42,088 bases of DNA from Halomonas sp. (GTDB lineage: Bacteria; Pseudomonadota; Gammaproteobacteria; Pseudomonadales; Halomonadaceae): contig NZ_JAKDUR010000017.1 of NCBI RefSeq assembly GCF_030457605.1, positions 1 to 42,088 on the forward strand, in the 5' to 3' direction. The notes below the pieces were generated by a model. It ran no database searches. It was not told the DNA's origin and was given only the letters and a program-made list of their open reading frames with translations. Shown here in pieces: positions 26,656-35,400 of this stretch (position 1 is its first letter; every line of letters begins with the position of its first letter). The translations under genes and the position numbers were made by a program.

Positions 26656-27389
26656 CAGGCGTCTTCCTGTTTGCGGCAGGCCATCATGTAGTTCACCGAC
26701 ACATCGCCAGGCGTGAGCCGGTAGTGTTGCGTCAGTGGGTTATAGGTCAGTCCGGTTTGTTCATCGACAGCCAATCGGCTCTGACGGCACCAGGCCGCCA
26801 TTTCCGATGGGCGGATGAATTTGGTGTAATCGTGGGTGCCACGGGGGAGCATTCGAAGCACGTATTCAGCGCCGAAAATGGCCAGCGCCCGAGCCTTGTG
26901 CGTACGGTTGAGCGTGGAAAAGAACACGTGTCCGCCGGGGCGTACCAGCCGGCTACAGGCGGTGATGATGGAGGCCGGATCCGGGACGTGTTCCAGCATT
27001 TCCATACAGGTCACAACGTCAAATTCGCCGGGAAGCTCCTCGGCCAATGTTTCGACGGCCACGTGACGATAGTGGACGTTGACGGCATTTTCGGCGGCGT
27101 GGCGACGGGCCACCTCAAGGGGGGCATGCCCCAGGTCGATTCCCGTCACTTCGGCACCGCGATGTGTCATGGCTTCGCTTAAAATACCCCCGCCGCAGCC
27201 TACGTCCAGTACGCGCTTGCCGGCCAGCCCGGCGCGTGCGTCGATAAAGTCCAGGCGCAGCGGGTTGATGTCATGTAGCGGTTTGGAATCGCCATCACGA
27301 TCCCACCAGCTGTCGGCCAGCGCTTCAAACTTGGCGACTTCTGCGGCATCGACGTTGCCGCGCGGGGCGTCCTCGGTATTGGCGTGCAT
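26655..27389 (-). CDS. ubiG: Ubiquinone biosynthesis O-methyltransferase UbiG
   Basis: Performs both SAM-dependent O-methylations in ubiquinone synthesis. The 244-residue protein opens with VDAAEVAKFEALADSWWD and DGDSKPLHDINPLRL, typical of UbiG, and has the SAM-binding motif VLDVGCGGGILSEAM (about 62-76) and post-motif CMEMLEHVPDP. I chose ATG 27389, where AGGAG is 7 bases upstream on the minus strand; the frame extends further but the extra residues are not UbiG-like. It is divergent from galU across 96 bases and overlaps mupP by one base. Confidence 0.95.
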   Translation of the reverse strand: MHANTEDAPRGNVDAAEVAKFEALADSWWDRDGDSKPLHDINPLRLDFIDARAGLAGKRVLDVGCGGGILSEAMTHRGAEVTGIDLGHAPLEVARRHAAENAVNVHYRHVAVETLAEELPGEFDVVTCMEMLEHVPDPASIITACSRLVRPGGHVFFSTLNRTHKARALAIFGAEYVLRMLPRGTHDYTKFIRPSEMAAWCRQSRLAVDEQTGLTYNPLTQHYRLTPGDVSVNYMMACRKQEDA

Positions 27390-27445
27390 GTAGCGGCTCC
27401 TGGAAGGCAATGTGTCGTGTATGATGGCCATTCTAACCACTCCCG

Positions 27446-27470
27446 GACCGGAAAGCATGACCGGAAAGCA
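27446..27470. repeat. 13-base tandem direct repeat before galU
   Basis: GACCGGAAAGCA occurs at 27446-27457 and again at 27459-27470, giving a 13-base period in the short ubiG-galU divergent spacer, 16 bases before the galU start. Confidence 0.7.
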
Positions 27471-27485
27471 CGATTAAGGACCGCT

Positions 27486-28385
27486 ATGATTCGCAAGGCT
27501 GTACTTCCTGTTGCCGGTTTCGGCACCCGCTGTTTACCCGCGTCCAAGGCGATCCCCAAGGAAATGATCACCGTGGTTGATCGTCCGGTGATTCAATACG
27601 TGGTGGAAGAGGCCGTGGCCGCGGGTATCCGCGATATTGTACTGATCACCAGTGCCAGCAAAAGCGCGATTGAAAATCACTTTGATACCCACGCCGAGCT
27701 TGAGGCCAGCCTTGAAGCCAAGGGCAAACATGCACTGCTGGAAAGTATCCGCCATATTGTGCCTGCTGATGTCAACGTCATCAGCGTACGCCAGGGCGAG
27801 CCCCTGGGGCTGGGCCACGCGGTGCTCTGCGCCCGCCCGGTGATTGGCGATGACGAGCCCTTTGCCGTACTGCTGCCCGATGTGCTGGTTGATAACGCCG
27901 GCAGCAAAACGACAGGCGCGAACGACCTTGGCGGCATGCTGGCGGCGTTCGAGCGCACAAAAGCGGCGCAGCTGATGGTGGAAGAAGTCGAGTGGCAGCA
28001 CGTTGAGCGCTACGGCATTGTGGCGCCCGAAGGTGACGCACCCGCACCGGGGCATGCCGCATCGCTTGCCGGCATGGTGGAAAAACCTGCACGCGACGCC
28101 GCTCCGTCCAATCTGGCGGTGATCGGGCGTTATGCACTGCCCGGCGAGATATTCTCACTGCTGGCTGAAACGCCGCCGGGCGCCGGCGATGAAATTCAGC
28201 TGACCGATGCCATCGAACGGCTGCGTACCCGGCATAGCGTACAGGCTTATCGCATGCAGGGGGTGACCTACGATTGCGGCCAGCCGCTGGGGTATCTGGA
28301 GGCTACGCTGGCCCTGGGCCGGCGCCACCCGTCATTGGGTGAGGCATTCAACGCGCTGCTCTCACGCTACCATCAGGGAGACTAG
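27486..28385 (+). CDS. galU: UTP--glucose-1-phosphate uridylyltransferase
   Basis: Makes UDP-glucose from UTP and glucose 1-phosphate, the precursor for glycans, lipopolysaccharide and sometimes osmolytes. The 299 residues show the nucleotide-binding signature near the N-terminus, VAGFGTRCLPASKAIPKEM (about 9-27), then YVVEEAVAAGI, and the substrate block QGEPLGLGHAVLCARP. Typical GalU has FLPATKAIPKEML; here Phe is Cys and Thr is Ser, small changes that need not alter activity. The start at 27486 directly gives MIRKAVLPVAG. The next gene starts 2 bases after its stop, so the two are linked in one transcript. Confidence 0.94.
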   Translation: MIRKAVLPVAGFGTRCLPASKAIPKEMITVVDRPVIQYVVEEAVAAGIRDIVLITSASKSAIENHFDTHAELEASLEAKGKHALLESIRHIVPADVNVISVRQGEPLGLGHAVLCARPVIGDDEPFAVLLPDVLVDNAGSKTTGANDLGGMLAAFERTKAAQLMVEEVEWQHVERYGIVAPEGDAPAPGHAASLAGMVEKPARDAAPSNLAVIGRYALPGEIFSLLAETPPGAGDEIQLTDAIERLRTRHSVQAYRMQGVTYDCGQPLGYLEATLALGRRHPSLGEAFNALLSRYHQGD

Positions 28386-28387
28386 GC

Positions 28388-29704
28388 ATGCAGGTTTTTG
28401 TGTACGGTAGCGAACTGGGAGCGGCAACCGCTGCGGCTGCACTGTCCTGGGTAGGGCATCACGTCAGCTGGCTGCCGCACGCCTCGCAGCCCTGGCCGGC
28501 TCTTCGGCAGGCCGACTGGCTGATCCGTGAACCGCAACTGTTCGAGCAGCTTGAACAGGGTCTGGCTGACGGTCACCTGGCTGTGGTGGACGGCCCGGAC
28601 CAGGCGCTTGAATATGCCGATACGCTATGGCTGAGCCTGTCTCCGGCCCAGCGCGAAGATGCCGCTGCGCTGTTGGCGCATCCGACCCTTGAACGCTGCC
28701 CCGGATTGGTGTTGGTCAACAACTCCACTTTCCCCGTGGGCGAGACCGAGCGCTTGGAGCATCAGCTGGGCAGCCGTCATCTGGGCGTAGCGCTGCCCGA
28801 CATGCTTGAAGAAGGGCGGGCCTGGGCGACGTTTACCCGCCCCGCACGCTGGCTGCTGGGCTGTGACGATGACCAGGGCGAGCGCCACGTGCGCGAGCTG
28901 TTGCGCGCCTTCAACCGGCGTAGTGAAGTGTTTCAGCGTATGCCGCGTCGCGCCGCTGAGCTGACCAAGCTGGCCATCAACGGCATGTTGGCCACCCGTA
29001 TCAGCTACATGAATGAAATCGCCGGCCTTGCCGACACCCTGGGCGTTGACGTGGAAGATGTGCGTCAGGGCATGGGTGCGGATACCCGCATCGGGTTTGA
29101 GTATCTGTATCCCGGCTGCGGTTTTGGCGGGCCGAACTTTTCGCGCGACCTTATGCGCCTGGCCGACGTGCAGTCGTCCAGCGGGCGCGCCTCGGCGTTG
29201 CTCGACCGTGTGATGGATATCAACGAGCAGAAAAAAGAGACGCTGTTTCGCAAGCTCTGGGCCCACTTTGACGGCAACCTGCAGGGCAGGACCGTGGCCA
29301 TCTGGGGCGCGGCCTTCAAACCCGGCACCGCGCGTATTGACCACGCGCCGGTGCTGACGCTGCTGGCCGCGCTGTGGGCGCAGGGCGTCAAGGTGCGATT
29401 GCATGATCCCGCCGCCGTGCCTGCGCTGATGGAGGCGATAGGTGAGCGCGCCGACCTGGTGACATTTACCCGGGATCCTTGCGAAGCCTGCAACGGTGCC
29501 GATGCGCTGATGCTGGTAACCGAATGGAAAACCTACTGGAATCCGGATTGGCAGCGGCTGGCACAAGCATTAAGCGCTAAGCTGGTGTTGGACGGGCGCA
29601 ATATTTATGATCCCGGCTTTGTGGCAAGCTGTGGGCTTTACTATCGGGGAATAGGCCGCCGCGCCGATCCGGCACCTGCCCGGGGTGTCGCAAAAAGGCC
29701 GTAA
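28388..29704 (+). CDS. UDP-glucose 6-dehydrogenase homologue lacking the catalytic cysteine
   Basis: By overall architecture this is a nucleotide-sugar dehydrogenase of 438 residues: the central block ELTKLAINGMLATRISYMNE (K194, N198 conserved), YPGCGFGG and the C-terminal UDP-binding part (FKPGTARIDHAPVL, DGRNIYDP). However, the signature GFGGxCFPKD reads GFGGPNFSRD: the catalytic cysteine position is N250, and the lysine is arginine. The N-terminal NAD site is also degenerate: GxGxxG has become GSELGA and the usual acidic VDxD pocket is LPHA. The PEFLREG motif is PDMLEEG. It lies 2 bases after galU, so it belongs with UDP-glucose use, but it may be inactive or have a changed role. The name is by homology only. 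Confidence 0.8.
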   Translation: MQVFVYGSELGAATAAAALSWVGHHVSWLPHASQPWPALRQADWLIREPQLFEQLEQGLADGHLAVVDGPDQALEYADTLWLSLSPAQREDAAALLAHPTLERCPGLVLVNNSTFPVGETERLEHQLGSRHLGVALPDMLEEGRAWATFTRPARWLLGCDDDQGERHVRELLRAFNRRSEVFQRMPRRAAELTKLAINGMLATRISYMNEIAGLADTLGVDVEDVRQGMGADTRIGFEYLYPGCGFGGPNFSRDLMRLADVQSSSGRASALLDRVMDINEQKKETLFRKLWAHFDGNLQGRTVAIWGAAFKPGTARIDHAPVLTLLAALWAQGVKVRLHDPAAVPALMEAIGERADLVTFTRDPCEACNGADALMLVTEWKTYWNPDWQRLAQALSAKLVLDGRNIYDPGFVASCGLYYRGIGRRADPAPARGVAKRP

Positions 29705-29713
29705 GGAGAGTTC

Positions 29714-30499
29714 ATGTCAGAATCCGCCGCATCTTCGCGTATCGTTCCCGACGTTGACCAAAGCCTCAATGCGCGCCACCTGCGCCAGCCCAGAAAGCCA
29801 CGCCTGTGGCCGTTATGGCTGTTGGTGCTGGTGTTGATTGCTGCCATGGCTGCCCTGGCGGCCGGTTTCTGGTTTGAGCGCGAGCGGCTGCTGGGCGAGC
29901 TTGAACAGGTTAGCGGCAACGTGTCCAACATGCATGCACGCCTGGACTCGGGTGACAGTGATGTACAGGATAAGTTAGCGTTGGTACAAGCTCAGGTCAG
30001 CACGCTGTTTCAGGAGCAGGAGCAGCTGGCGATGCACTTCAGTCGCACCCGCGAAGAGCTTTTGAGCCTGGTGCCGGCCAGCGAAGACAGGGTCTCGGCA
30101 CAGGCCATCGAAGCGCTGCTACAACAGGTCAAGGAACAGCAAACGGCAGCAAGCCTGCGCGATGACCAGCTGGCTGCGTTGAACGCATCGCTTGATTCGC
30201 TGGAGAAAACCGCAGCGAGCGAACACGAGCAGCTCAGCGATGACATGGCCCACCTTGCGGATACCGCTGAGCGGCGAGCCAAACGCGATGCCGCCGCTGA
30301 CGAAAAGCGCATTGCCGCGCTTAACCAGCGTTTTAACGAACGACTTGACGCGCTGGAAGACGACATTACTGCCCTTGAGCAAAGCCGCAAGTCGCTGGGT
30401 GATGCGCCGGGCAGCCGGCTGGATGCCCTGGAAAGCGACATGCGCCAGATACGTCAGGCGCAGCTGGCTTTCAGCGCGCAGCTTGAAATGCTGCGTTAA
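29714..30499 (+). CDS. Inner-membrane-anchored coiled-coil protein, unknown function
   Basis: I do not recognise the family. The 261-residue protein has a short basic cytoplasmic head (RQPRKPR), one membrane helix (about 31-53) and a long predicted periplasmic coiled coil (about 56-261) of Glu, Gln, Leu and Ala heptads with many DSLEK and LEDDITALEQ stretches. The shape suits a periplasmic spacer or scaffold. It starts 9 bases after the dehydrogenase homologue (GGAGAG as binding site) and ends 24 bases before tamA, so it sits inside the galU-tamAB transcript. A role with the TamAB system is only an inference from position. Confidence 0.8.
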   Translation: MSESAASSRIVPDVDQSLNARHLRQPRKPRLWPLWLLVLVLIAAMAALAAGFWFERERLLGELEQVSGNVSNMHARLDSGDSDVQDKLALVQAQVSTLFQEQEQLAMHFSRTREELLSLVPASEDRVSAQAIEALLQQVKEQQTAASLRDDQLAALNASLDSLEKTAASEHEQLSDDMAHLADTAERRAKRDAAADEKRIAALNQRFNERLDALEDDITALEQSRKSLGDAPGSRLDALESDMRQIRQAQLAFSAQLEMLR

Positions 30500-30523
30500 T
30501 TGTTACGCCCTCGAAGGGTCAGG

Positions 30524-32425
30524 ATGCACGCGATGGAAAACTACCACCGAGGACAAGGCGCCGGCTGGCTTGCGCGCTGTGCTGCGCTGCCGCTGTTGTG
30601 CGTCGCACCGCTGGCGTTGGGCCTGAATGCATCGGTCGAAGGCGTCGATGATGAAGTCACGGCCAACATCGAAGCGTATCTGAAGAACCTGGAGGGCGAC
30701 GAATACACCGAAACGCGCCTGAAAGGCGAGGTCCAGCGCCGCAGCAGCGAAGCCATGCGCGTATACGGCTATTACGAGCCCCGGATCAACGTGACGGTAG
30801 CCGGAAAAGACAACAAGAAGAAGGTAGGCGTGGCGATTGAGCCCGGAGAGCGGGTGAGCATCGAAACACTTGCTATCACCCTGGAAGGTGATGCCAAGAA
30901 CGACCCACCGTTTCGTGAAGCAGTAGACGACTTTCCGCTCAAGGAAGGCGACCCGCTGCGTCATGCCCCCTGGGATAAGCTCCGCGGGCAGCTTTCTGCA
31001 ACGGCGCTGGAACGTGGCTATTTTGACTGGCGGTTTGCCAGGCACCGCATGGAAGTGCGTCCCTACAAGCAAAGCGCGCGGCTGTACCTGGATTTTGACA
31101 GCGGCCCGCGCTACCGCTTTGGTGATGTGGTTGTCAGCGGTAGCCACATCGAGCCGTCGCGGCTTGAGGCCATACGCACCTTTGATACGGGCGAACCCTA
31201 CCTGGCGCGCTCTATCGCCGAATACAATCAGCGGCTGGCCGAAACCGGCTGGTTTAGCTCGGTCATGGTACGCCCGCGTTTTGACAGCATTCAGGAGCTG
31301 GCCCTTGCTCCTTCAGAAGGAACGCAGAACTGGTGGAACCGGGCAGCCCTGGGTGGCCAGCAAGGCGGGTTGTCAAACGCGCCGCCCGCAGCGGCACGAC
31401 TCGAACGGGAAGCGCTGAGTAGCGCTATGCGGCTGTACCGTCAGGATAATACCCAGCTGCCGGTTGATGTGGTGGTAGAACCGGCCGATCGCCACCAGTT
31501 TGAAGTTGGCGTTGGCTATGCCACCGACGTGGGGCCACGCATGCGATTCGGGTGGGATCAGCCGTGGATCAATCGCTATGGCCACAGCCTTGATCATGAC
31601 CTGTATATTTCCGCACCGGAACAACGCTTCTCGGGCACCTACAGCGTGCCGTTGGAAGATCCGCTGCGTGACAGCTACCGGCTGCAATACGGCATCAAGA
31701 ATCTCGATGACGGTGATACGGATTCTCTGGAAGGCACCGTTGAGCTCGCCCGGCGCTGGAAGTTCGACAACGACTGGGAACAGTCGATTTATGTGCGTAC
31801 CACCTATGAGGACTTTACCCAGGGCGGAGAGAGTGAAAAAGTCTTCATCTATTATCCCGGGATTCAATGGACGCGCACGCGTACGCGCCAGCAGCGCTTT
31901 CCCACCTGGGGCGATCGTCAGCAGCTTTCCATCGAGTATTCCGATACCGCCTGGGGCTCCGATGCGCAATTCCTGCGATTGACCGGCGACACCCAGTGGA
32001 TTCGCATGCTGGGGGATAAAAACCGCTTTGTCGGCAGGGTTGGCATAGGTGCCATTGAAACCGATGACTTTGACAAAATACCGCCGTCGCTACGCTTTTT
32101 TGCCGGCGGCGACAACAGCGTACGCGGTTATTCCTACGAAAGCCTGTCGCCGCGCAACGCCAAAGGCAAACTGCGTGGTGGCCAGCAGATGCTGACGGCC
32201 AGCGCCGAGTATCAGCGCAACGTGACGGGTGACTGGTGGGGCGCTGCCTTTGTGGATACCGGTGACGCTTTTGACAGCTGGGGGCCGAATGGCCTCAAAA
32301 CCGGTGCGGGGCTGGGGGTGCGCTGGATATCGCCCGTGGGTCCCATTCGCCTTGACGTAGCACACCCGTTTGACGATGACGACAACGACTGGCGGCTGCA
32401 CTTTTCCATCGGCCCGGAATTCTAG
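30524..32425 (+). CDS. tamA: Translocation and assembly module TamA (Omp85 family)
   Basis: TamA is an outer-membrane beta-barrel of the Omp85 family that works with TamB in envelope assembly and lipid traffic. The 633-residue precursor has a signal peptide (hydrophobic stretch about 19-33, ALPLLCVAPLALG), POTRA domains with YGYYEPRINV and RYRFGDVVVSG (about 36-265), and a C-terminal barrel with the lid motif FFAGGDNSVRGY and terminal FSIGPEF ending in Phe, as outer-membrane proteins do. ATG 30524 follows GAAGGG by 5 bases; an ATG at 30533 is also possible. TamB begins 9 bases after its stop. Confidence 0.93.
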   Translation: MHAMENYHRGQGAGWLARCAALPLLCVAPLALGLNASVEGVDDEVTANIEAYLKNLEGDEYTETRLKGEVQRRSSEAMRVYGYYEPRINVTVAGKDNKKKVGVAIEPGERVSIETLAITLEGDAKNDPPFREAVDDFPLKEGDPLRHAPWDKLRGQLSATALERGYFDWRFARHRMEVRPYKQSARLYLDFDSGPRYRFGDVVVSGSHIEPSRLEAIRTFDTGEPYLARSIAEYNQRLAETGWFSSVMVRPRFDSIQELALAPSEGTQNWWNRAALGGQQGGLSNAPPAAARLEREALSSAMRLYRQDNTQLPVDVVVEPADRHQFEVGVGYATDVGPRMRFGWDQPWINRYGHSLDHDLYISAPEQRFSGTYSVPLEDPLRDSYRLQYGIKNLDDGDTDSLEGTVELARRWKFDNDWEQSIYVRTTYEDFTQGGESEKVFIYYPGIQWTRTRTRQQRFPTWGDRQQLSIEYSDTAWGSDAQFLRLTGDTQWIRMLGDKNRFVGRVGIGAIETDDFDKIPPSLRFFAGGDNSVRGYSYESLSPRNAKGKLRGGQQMLTASAEYQRNVTGDWWGAAFVDTGDAFDSWGPNGLKTGAGLGVRWISPVGPIRLDVAHPFDDDDNDWRLHFSIGPEF

Positions 32426-32434
32426 GAGACGTCA

Positions 32435-35400
32435 GTGTCCGACGTTCAAACAACGCCTGACAAGCGTTCTCGCAAGCCTGCACGAAAGCGTGTGCAACTA
32501 CTGAGCACCCGGCAGCGGCTATGGCTGTTCGGCTGGAGCCTGTTTCGTCTGTTGATCTGGCTGCCCTTATGGTTATTGGCATTACTCATGCTGGTTCTGG
32601 GTCTGGTGCTTGCCCCCTGGGGCACCGGCTTTTTGCTGTCTCAGGCAGAAAAGCACGACGTGATTAGCGTTGAGTATCACGAGGGCGGGCTGCTGGATGA
32701 TTTTCGTCTGCAGGGCTTTGCCATGGACGCTTTTGGCGTAAACGCTCGCATCGGCGAGTTTGAGCTGGTCTGGGCGGATGACTGCCTGCTTTCCGGCAAG
32801 CTTTGCCTGGACACGCTCCGCGTGGTGGATGCCGATATTCGCCTGTCGCCGTCCGGCGAGGCTGAAGCGCCGCCTCCCGAGCCGGAAGAACAGGCGCCCG
32901 CTGGCGAGATTTCACTGCCGTTCCCCATCGAGCTGCGCAAGCTTGCGCTGGATAACATCAGCGTTCAGCTGGGTAATGGTACTCGCCTTGGCTGGTCACA
33001 TTTTGAAAGCGCGCTGAGCGCCTCGGGCGGCGAAATCAACATCGCCCCGACAAAGCTCGTCAAACCGCGCCTGTATCTGCCGCCCAGCCCCGGAGTGCGT
33101 TTAACCCAAAACGTGGATACACCGCTGTTTGCTGAAGGCATCGATGCAGCCATTGCGCTGCAAATGCCGGTTGATACCGAGGCCGCCCCCGAGACAGAGG
33201 CGCTGCCGCCGGACGAGGCCATTGCGGCACGCAAGCCCATTGAGCTGCCCACTATTACGTTGCCGGTCAACGTCAACCTGGAACAGCTCGAGGTGGATGA
33301 CTTTGTCGTCAGTGGTGCTGCCGAGTATACCGTCAACGAGTTGCGCCTGGGGCTTGAGGGCGACGGCGAACAGATTACGTTGACCCAGTTCAATCTGGTG
33401 ACGCCGGACGCCAGCGCACGGCTGGATGCCAACACCACGCTCAGTAATGCCTACCCGCTGTCGGCGAAGCTCCACGTTGTGTTGTTTTTGCCCGAGTTGA
33501 TGCCCGAGTTGAGCGGTGAAGAACTGACCCTTGAACTGTCCGGCGCGCTTGACGATCTGCAAGCCGAGCTTAACGCCAGTGGCACGGTGAACGCGCGTTT
33601 TACGGCTAGTGCCAACCTGCTGGCTCCCTCGGTTCCGTTTGAGCTGCGCCTGCAAAGCGATTCACTGCAGTGGCCGCTGCCATTTCGGGACGCCGCCGCG
33701 CTGGCCGAAAGTACCGCGGTGAATGCCGGTGCCGCCATTCAGGCAACCCCGGTGCCTGCGCCGGAACCGCTGCCGGACAAGGGCGCGGAAGAGACTCCGG
33801 CCACTGCGGACATTGATCCCTATCATCTGCGGTCGCTGGATCTTTCGGCCAGGGGCAGTCTTGAAGCCTACAGCGCCCGGTTATCGTTTCAGGCCGAAGG
33901 GCCAGGCGTGCCGCAAACCGACGTATCGCTTTCCGGCAGCGGCGATATTACCCACTTTGCCTGGGAGCCGCTGACGGTAGATACCGGTGACGGCAGCCTG
34001 ATCAGCCAGGGGCGGGTGGAATGGCTGGCACCGTTTAACGTCAATGCCACGCTTGCGCTTGATGATTTTGACCCCAACCAGTTTGTGGATGCGCTGGAAG
34101 GCCGGCTAAGCGGCAACGCCGAGCTGAGCGTGCGTCAGCTGGATGACCAATGGGCGATTGCCATTCCCTCGCTGGATATTGGCGGCAAGTTGCAGGGTTA
34201 CCCGCTGACGCTTGAAGCAGCGCTTGAGGCCAACAGCAATCTGAATCTGGACATTCGCCGGCTGAACTTCGCCCAGGGCAACAACCGCCTGACGGCCAGC
34301 GGCAAGGTCAGCGAAGAAAGCATCACGCTGGATGCCGACATCAACCTGCGCGAACTGGACAGCATTTCATCAGAATTGGGTGGCACTCTGACCGGCGACA
34401 TCACCGCCCGGGGTAGCTTCGCCGCGCCGGAAATCGTCGCCAATCTGGAGGGGAATACGCTGCGCTTTGCCCAGAATACGCTACAGCGGATGCGCCTGAA
34501 GGCCGAGGTGCGCGGCATTGATGATCCGACGCTTGACGTAGGCCTTGAACTTGCCGGGGTTGATGCCGGTGGCCAGGCGCTGGATAGCGCCACCCTTGAC
34601 CTTGACGGCAAGCTGTCACAGCACCGGCTTACGCTTGAGGCGCAAGGCGGTACGGACAATGACATGCTGAACCGTGCGCAGCTGGCACTGGACGGCGGCC
34701 TGAATCAGGCACAAAGCCACTATCAGGCGACGCTTTCACCGCTGGAAGTGGGTTCCAGCGCCGGAGATATTCGTCTGGAATCACCGCTGGATATCAGCTA
34801 CCGGCTGGATCGTGGTGAGCTGCAGCTGACACCGTTTTGCCTGCGCCGCGAGCAGGGCGGCGTGGTGTGCTCGACAAAACCGCTGACGGCTTCCGCCGAG
34901 CAGGGCAGCGCTGCGCTTGCGTTGCGCGAAGTGCCCATGGAAGCCGCCGAGCCCTTTCTGCCCGAAGGCTGGCAGCTAAGCGGCGATACCACTGCAGATC
35001 TCGCCGCCTCGTGGTCGGCGGGCGGTGCCCGCTGGCAAGCGGACGGCGACTTGGCAAGCGAGCTTTCGATCACCGCGCTCAATGATTACGGCCAGCCGGT
35101 TGAGTTGCCGCGCATCAATCTGGATGCCCAACTCAAGGCCACGCCCAGTGAGGCCGGCGCGGACGTGACGCTGTCGCTTGCCAACGCGGGTGACGCCACG
35201 CTGAACGTGGCCGTGGATGATCCGCTGGGGGCCGGCACCATGGATGGCGGGCTTGCCATCAACGCGATAGAACTGGCGCCTTACCGGCCGTTGGTAGTAG
35301 GCATGACCGAGTTTGCCGGCACGCTGGACGGTAACGTCAATATTACCGGCACAACGCAAAAGCCCGACTTGCAGGGAGCGCTTGAGCTGACCGGCATTAA

